A stretch of DNA of 34,976 nt. Source: Oscillospiraceae bacterium. GTDB taxonomy: Bacteria; Bacillota; Clostridia; Oscillospirales; CAG-382. This document shows positions 30,292 through 34,976 of the stretch, piece by piece (position 1 is the first letter of the stretch; each line of letters begins with the position of its first letter). Made by a program: the position numbers and the translations under genes. The stretch is taken from assembly GCA_015064945.1 (NCBI GenBank), contig SVRF01000021.1, positions 1-34,976 on the forward strand. Direction: 5' to 3'. The notes under the pieces were generated by a model. The model did no database searches and was not told the origin of the DNA. It saw only the letters and a list, made by a program, of their open reading frames with translations.

Positions 30292-30906
30292 TTACCCCAC
30301 AAATATTTGCACCCAAATGTTACCGCGAGAGCAATATCCCACGCCCAAATGTGTGAAGGACTTACCGAGAATGTTGGCTTTGTGCCCCTCGCTGGTCATC
30401 CATGCATCCACTACCGAGGCGGCGGTGGGATATCCCTTTGCGATGTTCTCACCCATATATCTGTAGCTTATACCAAAGGATTTAAGCATCTGTGCAGGGC
30501 TGCCGTAGCTGGGGCTTGTGTGGGAGAAATAACCCTTTGCCGCCATATCCTCTGCTTTGGCTTGCGCCACGGAGCAAAGCTCGGCATCCAGGCTTAAGGA
30601 TGACAGCCCGTTTTTTGCACGGTAAGCGTTTGTGGAGTTAAGCACTGCTCTTGCGGCATCACCGTTGTACTCTGCATTTTCACTGTCTGGCACGGTAATC
30701 ACCTGACCGGGATATATAAGGTTGGGGTTTTTAAATTGAGGATTTGCCTTTATAAGGCCTTCGAAATCCACACCGAATTGCTTTGAAATTTTCCAAAAGC
30801 TGTCACCCGACTTTACGGTATAATCCCAAGCTGAGGCGTTAACTGTAAATGCGCCCATAAGACACAAAGCCAAAATAAGCACAAGGCTTCGTTTTAAAGT
30901 TTTCAT
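30292..30906 (-). CDS. secreted LysM-CAP domain protein
   Basis: A 204-residue secreted protein: signal peptide (1 to about 27, ending VNASA), one LysM domain (about 28-75, YTVKSGDSFWKISKQFGV...NPNLIYPGQVITVP) for peptidoglycan binding, and a CAP/SCP domain (about 88-204). The CAP motifs are SHTSPS, MGENIAKG, AWMTSEGHKANIL and HLGVGYC. It resembles the YkwD/SafA-associated proteins of spore-formers, which act at the wall or spore coat. ATG 30906 is chosen because it gives a signal peptide and follows GAAAGGGA; the frame stays open far upstream without a better start. The exact activity of bacterial CAP domains is unsettled. Confidence 0.9.
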   Translation of the reverse strand: MKTLKRSLVLILALCLMGAFTVNASAWDYTVKSGDSFWKISKQFGVDFEGLIKANPQFKNPNLIYPGQVITVPDSENAEYNGDAARAVLNSTNAYRAKNGLSSLSLDAELCSVAQAKAEDMAAKGYFSHTSPSYGSPAQMLKSFGISYRYMGENIAKGYPTAASVVDAWMTSEGHKANILGKSFTHLGVGYCSRGNIWVQIFVG

Positions 30907-31052
30907 TATATTATATTCCCTTTCAATTTGTTGTGGCTTGCTTGCCCGAATATATTTTGTAAAAGCAAGGCGCGGGGAATACAAACAAAATATACATATC
31001 GCCGCCAAGGAGCGCAGATACGCAGTTGTAAAAATCTTTAAGGGCACAGCTA

Positions 31053-31081
31053 TTGTAAAAACAAAGTCTTTATGGTAAAAT
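31053..31081 (+). promoter_or_regulatory. sigma-A promoter of the DUF1624 membrane protein
   Basis: TTGTAA (31053-31058), a 17-bp spacer and TAAAAT (31076-31081) lie about 25 bp before the start codon. Confidence 0.6.
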
Positions 31082-31105
31082 ACCACCGTAAAGAGGTGAT
31101 ATGTT

Positions 31106-31816
31106 TTGGAAAACAAAACCAAAAAAGTGCGTATATGGGAGCTGGACGCCTTCCGTGGACTTTGCATACTGGGTATGATCTTTGTCCACGCCGTGTGGGA
31201 TCTGGATAACGTGTTTTTACCCGATTTTACACCGCCGCTTATATATGAATATATGATAGATTACGGTGCTCTGTTGTTTATTACTCTTTCCGGTATATGC
31301 GTTACCCTTGGCAGGCACAGCGTAAAGCGCGGGCTTATAGTCCTTGGTGCCGCAATGCTGGTAAGCTTTGCCTTTTTTATGCTGGAGCCTTTGGGTGTCG
31401 GCAGCTTTGCACCTATATGGTTTGGCATTTTGCACCTGCTTGGGGTATGTATGCTTTTGTACCCGTTGCTTAAAAAACTGCCCATTTGGTGTATTATCCC
31501 CATCGCTATGCTTTGTATACTGCTCGGTTGGCATATAGAGAACATAGCCGTAGACTTTAAACCCCTTTTGGTGCTTGGCTTTGACAGCGGAATTTTTATG
31601 TCGGACTATTTTCCCCTGTTCCCCAACCTGGGTTGGTTTTTGCTTGGCACCGCATTGGGTAAACTTTTGTATCAGCAAAAAACAAGTCTTTTTCCGTCTT
31701 TTCCCTACAATAATTTCATCTGCCGCTTTTTGATGTTTTGCGGCAGACACTCGCTAATTATTTATATCCTGCACCAACCCATAGTATACGGCATATTGTG
31801 GTTGATTTTTGGATAA
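31106..31816 (+). CDS. DUF1624 (heparan-alpha-glucosaminide N-acetyltransferase-like) membrane protein
   Basis: A 236-residue membrane protein with about seven hydrophobic segments and the family opening RIWELDAFRGLCILGMIFVHAVWDLD (core LDAFRGLCILGM). That matches DUF1624/HGSNAT-cat acyltransferase-like proteins, thought to move acyl groups across membranes onto sugars. The conserved His in the first segment (FVHAVWDL) is present. TTG 31106 is the start; GAGGTGAT lies 6-7 bp upstream, and the ATG at 31101 is in another frame. It lies just upstream of spo0A without a clear terminator in between, but spo0A has its own promoter. The substrate is unknown. Confidence 0.8.
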   Translation: MENKTKKVRIWELDAFRGLCILGMIFVHAVWDLDNVFLPDFTPPLIYEYMIDYGALLFITLSGICVTLGRHSVKRGLIVLGAAMLVSFAFFMLEPLGVGSFAPIWFGILHLLGVCMLLYPLLKKLPIWCIIPIAMLCILLGWHIENIAVDFKPLLVLGFDSGIFMSDYFPLFPNLGWFLLGTALGKLLYQQKTSLFPSFPYNNFICRFLMFCGRHSLIIYILHQPIVYGILWLIFG

Positions 31817-31838
31817 TCTGTAGTTTGTTACAACATAT

Positions 31839-31845
31839 TGTCGAA
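31839..31845 (+). promoter_or_regulatory. Spo0A box (0A box) upstream of spo0A
   Basis: TGTCGAA, an exact match to the known Spo0A-binding consensus, lies about 20 bp upstream of the -35 of the spo0A promoter. This suggests autoregulation by phosphorylated Spo0A. Confidence 0.6.
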
Positions 31846-31864
31846 ATTTTCCTACCAAAACCCC

Positions 31865-31893
31865 TTGCAATTATTGGTAAATTATGGTAAAAT
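31865..31893 (+). promoter_or_regulatory. sigma-A promoter of spo0A
   Basis: TTGCAA (31865-31870), a 17-bp spacer and TAAAAT (31888-31893) precede the spo0A start by about 54 bp. No sigma-H-type promoter was recognised. Confidence 0.65.
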
Positions 31894-31946
31894 ATGGCAA
31901 AAGTAATTCCCGATACGTTCGGGGCAATAAGAAGGGATGGTTTTTG

Positions 31947-32693
31947 GTGGACAAGAATACCGCCGTTATTGTTGTAGACAGCAACAAGGAAAGCAGAATA
32001 GAGCTATGCGCCGCACTGAAGAAGGCAGGCGTTGAGATTATAGCGGAAGCCGCAGACGGAGAGGAAGCGTTTTTGAAGATAGCACGCCATCGCCCCAAGG
32101 CTGTGGTATGCGACGTTATGCTGCCCCGTATGGACGGTCTTAGGCTGATAAAGGAATGTAAAAACAAGCTGGGCAACGCCTGCTGCCGATTTATAATGCT
32201 TGCCTCCTACTCCTCCGACCCGCTTATAGAGGAGTGTTTGGAAGCAGGTGCCGCCTACTGTATGCTTAAGCCCGTGGACGGCGAAGCATTGGCACAGCGC
32301 ATAAAAAGCATAGACAAAAGCAAGGCAGGTCTATGCACGGATATGGAAACACAGGTTACACGGATAATACATCAGGTAGGCGTGCCCGCTCACATCAAAG
32401 GCTACCAATACCTGCGCACCTCCATACTTATGGCAATTGAAGACAGCGAGGTTATAAACGGTGTTACCAAAATACTGTACCCCACCGTGGCGAAGAAATA
32501 CGGCACCACCGCATCCCGCGTTGAGCGTGCCATCCGCCACGCCATAGAGGTAGCTTGGGACAGGGGCGACGTGGATACCCTTAACAGCTTTTTCGGCTAC
32601 ACCGTGCAAAACAGCAGAGGCAAACCCACAAATTCGGAGTTTATTGCCCTTATTGCGGACAACCTGCGCCTTAAAAACAAAAAAGCTGCATAG
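31947..32693 (+). CDS. spo0A: stage 0 sporulation response regulator Spo0A
   Basis: Spo0A is the phosphorelay-controlled master regulator of sporulation. The 248-residue protein has a receiver domain (1 to about 120) with phosphoacceptor Asp56 in [12 protein letters not shown] and the lysine in MLKPVDG. Its DNA-binding domain (about 130-248) is highly conserved: [49 protein letters not shown] (core [15 protein letters not shown]) and [21 protein letters not shown] 31947 is used, 10 bp after AGAAGGGA; TTG 31944 is equally possible. The receiver's usual Asp-Asp pair reads Asp11-Ser12. The gene is not next to spoIVB as in many spore-formers. The TAG stop lies at the joint with a dockerin-like tail. 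Confidence 0.96.
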   Translation: MDKNTAVIVVDSNKESRIELCAALKKAGVEIIAEAADGEEAFLKIARHRPKAVVCDVMLPRMDGLRLIKECKNKLGNACCRFIMLASYSSDPLIEECLEAGAAYCMLKPVDGEALAQRIKSIDKSKAGLCTDMETQVTRIIHQVGVPAHIKGYQYLRTSILMAIEDSEVINGVTKILYPTVAKKYGTTASRVERAIRHAIEVAWDRGDVDTLNSFFGYTVQNSRGKPTNSEFIALIADNLRLKNKKAA

Positions 32694-32756
32694 ATACTTA
32701 AATACGACGCAAAGCTTATCAGCGCATTCTCCGCAGACGGAGAAACAAGCGAATAA
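32694..32756 (+). pseudogene. dockerin C-terminal relic in frame behind the spo0A stop
   Basis: Directly after the spo0A TAG, the same frame continues for 20 codons to TAA and encodes ILKYDAKLISAFSADGETSE. Its first nine residues equal the last dockerin helix of the phosphatase at 14593, which ends AAQILKYDAKLIDSF. The last spo0A codons, GCT GCA TAG, align with GCC GCA CAG (Ala-Ala-Gln) of that dockerin, so the stop corresponds to a mutated glutamine codon. There is no start codon, so it is not a gene on its own. Confidence 0.85.
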
Positions 32757-32773
32757 CCTACAGCAAAAGACAG

Positions 32774-32808
32774 CCCCTCGGCGGAAACCGACTCCGCCGA
32801 GGGGTTTT
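32774..32808 (+). terminator. intrinsic terminator after spo0A
   Basis: A perfect 12-bp stem CCCCTCGGCGGA/TCCGCCGAGGGG (32774-32785 and 32793-32804) with a 7-nt loop is followed by TTTT. It ends the spo0A transcript and may have arrived with the dockerin tail. Confidence 0.9.
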
Positions 32809-32862
32809 GTCGTTAAAACGATAATTTTGTAAGATATGCCAAAATTTTTTCGTATATTATAC

Positions 32863-32892
32863 TTGACACATATACCCGCAATGGTGTATAAT
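32863..32892 (+). promoter_or_regulatory. consensus sigma-A promoter of the discoidin-like surface protein
   Basis: TTGACA (32863-32868) and TATAAT (32887-32892), both perfect hexamers, are separated by 18 bp. The expected leader is about 65 nt. This is the best match to consensus in the window and predicts high expression. Confidence 0.8.
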
Positions 32893-32964
32893 CTTAGTTA
32901 ACAAAATCGGTCTTTGTCACTATTGATGGCGGAACCGAAAAAAATTAAAAAGGAGACGATTCCC

Positions 32965-34976
32965 ATGAGACAATCTAACAGATTGTTGGCTATGATCCTT
33001 GTTATCGCAATGATCGTATCCGCAGCAACCGCTATGTTTGTGGTTACCGGTAGTGCAGCAGAGGGAGATAACCTCTTCTCCGGTCTTACCATGAGCTACT
33101 ACCTCAAGAGCAAATGGGGCGAATACCCCGGCACTTCCGCTCTCGCCACTGACGGCAATTTCCGTGGTGACGGCACCAACGCATGGAACGGCAACTCTGC
33201 AGTTTCCGGCGTAACCCTCGACACCGCAAGTCTTAACAGCGCAGGTACAACTGAAAACTACTTTGTTTTCAACCTTACCGAAGCTTCTGACCTCGGCTCT
33301 ATTTGCATTAACGGTTACCGTGAAAACGGCAACAGAAACATCGGTACCTATGACCTTTATGTAGGCACTGCTGATATCACTGTTGACGCTACTAACTATG
33401 AAACCGTAGCATCCGGTCTTACCAAGGTTGAATTCACAGCTGACAAGGCTTTAATCGCTGACGCTCCTCAGGCAAACGGCGAAGACCAGTATTTCAACCT
33501 TACTCTCAGCTTTGATGCTATCTCCAACGTTAAGAGCGTTCTTTTAGTAACCAACGTTGGCAGAACCGGTTCTAACTTCTTCCAGTTTGACGAAATCGAA
33601 GCTTACGCTCCCGCAGCAGCTGACGAACCTTCTTCCTCCGAAGAAGAAACTTCCGAAGAATCTTCTGAAGACGAACCCGTTCAGGGCAGTGCAGAGTTCC
33701 CCTACGACGTATATGAACCCATGGACATCGTTGCTCCCGCTAACAGCACCGTTTACTTCAACGTAAACTTTAAGGGCGGCCAGCAGATGGTTGTTACCGC
33801 TGACGGTGTTGAAGTTATCAACGAAATCGTTATGGGCTTCTATGCTCCTTACAGCTATGAAAACAATACTGATGCAGACGTAACTCTCTCCATCAACTTT
33901 GTTCTTCCTCTCGGCTCTATGGAAAACCCCGCTGAGCTCGTTATCGGCGAAAACACCGCTGACATCGCAGCTGGTTCTCAGGGTTACTTCTACACCTGGA
34001 CCGCTACCGAAGCAGGCACTCTTTCCATAACCATGCCCGCAGGCCAGTGGACCTACACTATCAACAACCTCACCTCTTCTGCATACGGCGACGCCCAGTG
34101 GAGCGACAGCGACCCCGTTGTTCCCGTTGGCACCGTTGACGTTGCTGCAGGCGACAAAATCCAGATAATTGTTTGCACCTATGATTCAGCTGATCCCTGG
34201 AACGCTCCCGCAGGTCTCTTCACCTTCACCGCAGCTTTCGAAGCAGCTGAAGCTCCTGTTGTTGAGAGCGACAACATCCTTCTTGGCAAGCCCTACACCG
34301 TAACTACCGACGCTACTGCTAACAAGGCAGACGGCGGCGACTACGTAACCGACGGTAATTTCCGTGGTGACGGCACCAACGCATTCAATGGTGACAGCGC
34401 AGTTGACGGCGTTTCCATCGAATGGTTCGGCACCTCCAAGACCATCACTTATACCTTCGCATTTGACGAAGCTACCGACATTGCTGAAATCGTATTCAAG
34501 AGCGTTCGTATCGCTTCCAACCGTGCATTCGGTACCGTTGTTGTTAACGGCTCCACCATCGTTATGTCCGGCGACGCTGTTAAGACCGCTATCGCAGGCG
34601 CTCCCGGCTACGGCGATACTAATGCTGACCAGTACTTTGATGTTTCTATCCCCGTAGAACTTACCGGTATTACCGAGCTCACCATCGCTCTTATCACCGA
34701 TATGTACGTATGCCAGTATGACGAAATCGAAGCATACGCTACCGCAAGAGAAGATGAATCTTCTGACGTTTCCGTTGAAACCTCCGAAGAAACCTCCGAA
34801 GAAACTTCCGATGTTTCCGTTGAAACCTCTGACGAAACTTCTGATGAAACCTCTGAAGACTCCTCTGAGTCCGTAGACGAAAGCTACCTCGAAGTAGAAG
34901 ACAACCTCCTTCTTGGCAAGGACTACACCGTAGTTACCGACGCAACCGTATCCAAGGCAGACAGCGGCAACCTTAT
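32965..34976 (+). CDS. secreted discoidin-module surface protein, 5' part (670 codons, runs off the window)
   Basis: The frame opens at ATG 32965 (AAGGAG 10 bp upstream) and has no stop before the window ends. Signal peptide 1 to about 32 (MRQSNRLLAMILVIAMIVSA, then TGSAAEG). Discoidin-like module 1 (about 36-215); acidic Ser/Glu linker (about 220-245); one or two small beta domains (about 246-430); discoidin-like module 2 (435-592); a second Ser/Glu linker (about 593-645); and the start of module 3 (from 646, DNLLLGKDYTV). Modules share LLLGKxY, TDGxxRGD, ITYTFxFDEATD and CQYDEI, closely matching module 2 of the 1410-aa phosphatase. A C-terminal dockerin is expected beyond the window but not seen. 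Role probably adhesion or glycan binding. Confidence 0.82.
   Translation, partial: MRQSNRLLAMILVIAMIVSAATAMFVVTGSAAEGDNLFSGLTMSYYLKSKWGEYPGTSALATDGNFRGDGTNAWNGNSAVSGVTLDTASLNSAGTTENYFVFNLTEASDLGSICINGYRENGNRNIGTYDLYVGTADITVDATNYETVASGLTKVEFTADKALIADAPQANGEDQYFNLTLSFDAISNVKSVLLVTNVGRTGSNFFQFDEIEAYAPAAADEPSSSEEETSEESSEDEPVQGSAEFPYDVYEPMDIVAPANSTVYFNVNFKGGQQMVVTADGVEVINEIVMGFYAPYSYENNTDADVTLSINFVLPLGSMENPAELVIGENTADIAAGSQGYFYTWTATEAGTLSITMPAGQWTYTINNLTSSAYGDAQWSDSDPVVPVGTVDVAAGDKIQIIVCTYDSADPWNAPAGLFTFTAAFEAAEAPVVESDNILLGKPYTVTTDATANKADGGDYVTDGNFRGDGTNAFNGDSAVDGVSIEWFGTSKTITYTFAFDEATDIAEIVFKSVRIASNRAFGTVVVNGSTIVMSGDAVKTAIAGAPGYGDTNADQYFDVSIPVELTGITELTIALITDMYVCQYDEIEAYATAREDESSDVSVETSEETSEETSDVSVETSDETSDETSEDSSESVDESYLEVEDNLLLGKDYTVVTDATVSKADSGNL

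Noticed and set aside
32691..32756. Programmed read-through of TAG giving a Spo0A-dockerin fusion
   Set aside because: TAG ends other genes here, no stimulatory context (the next base is A) or downstream structure specific to read-through is visible, and the Spo0A sequence before it is complete.

Overview
The window looks like a chromosomal segment from an uncultured, spore-forming-lineage member of the Clostridia, probably Oscillospiraceae or Ruminococcaceae-like; that placement is an inference. Supporting signs are a full-length Spo0A, the Gram-positive sepF-yggT-divIVA-ileS-lspA-rluD order, sigma-A promoters with 17-18 bp spacers, Gram-positive lipoproteins, frequent TTG/GTG starts and type I dockerins. 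No rRNA, tRNA, CRISPR array, phage or transposase gene was recognised.

Positions 1-13300 are core genome, all on the + strand. They hold the end of a DUF2344 radical-SAM-linked protein, a small membrane protein, a two-domain lipoprotein, miaA, an HlyD-like membrane protein, a YggS PLP protein, sepF, yggT, divIVA, ileS, lspA, an RluD-type pseudouridine synthase, a split transketolase and a class I glutamine-amidotransferase-like hydrolase. The cell-division block follows the Firmicutes ylm order but has no ylmH-like S4 gene between yggT and divIVA.

Positions 13300-26500 are a surface-protein island. A three-repeat lipoprotein (-) diverges from two tandem giant secreted metallophosphatases (+; 1124 and 1410 aa). 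Each phosphatase carries InlB-type repeats, discoidin-like beta-sandwich modules, an acidic Ser/Glu linker and a C-terminal dockerin. A convergent 1151-aa dockerin protein (-) carries PPC-like, Big2-like, Cys/His-rich and acidic beta-helix regions. The gaps beside it are packed with hairpins and repeats that recur on both sides. Dockerins normally plug into cohesins; no cohesin or glycoside hydrolase is in the window, so this looks like a non-cellulolytic use of the dockerin system.

Positions 26500-31820 hold a TlpA-like thioredoxin lipoprotein, an XRE regulator, a small membrane protein, a two-gene ABC exporter whose promoter carries a tandem palindromic operator, a LysM-CAP secreted protein and a DUF1624 membrane protein.

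Positions 31820-34976 hold spo0A, with a consensus 0A box upstream. Its stop codon is followed, in the same frame, by 20 residues of a dockerin C-terminus, as if a dockerin 3' end had been fused to spo0A and then cut off by a CAG-to-TAG change. The window closes in the 5' part of another discoidin-like surface protein with a fully consensus promoter. Its modules closely match those of the 1410-aa phosphatase about 12 kb away.
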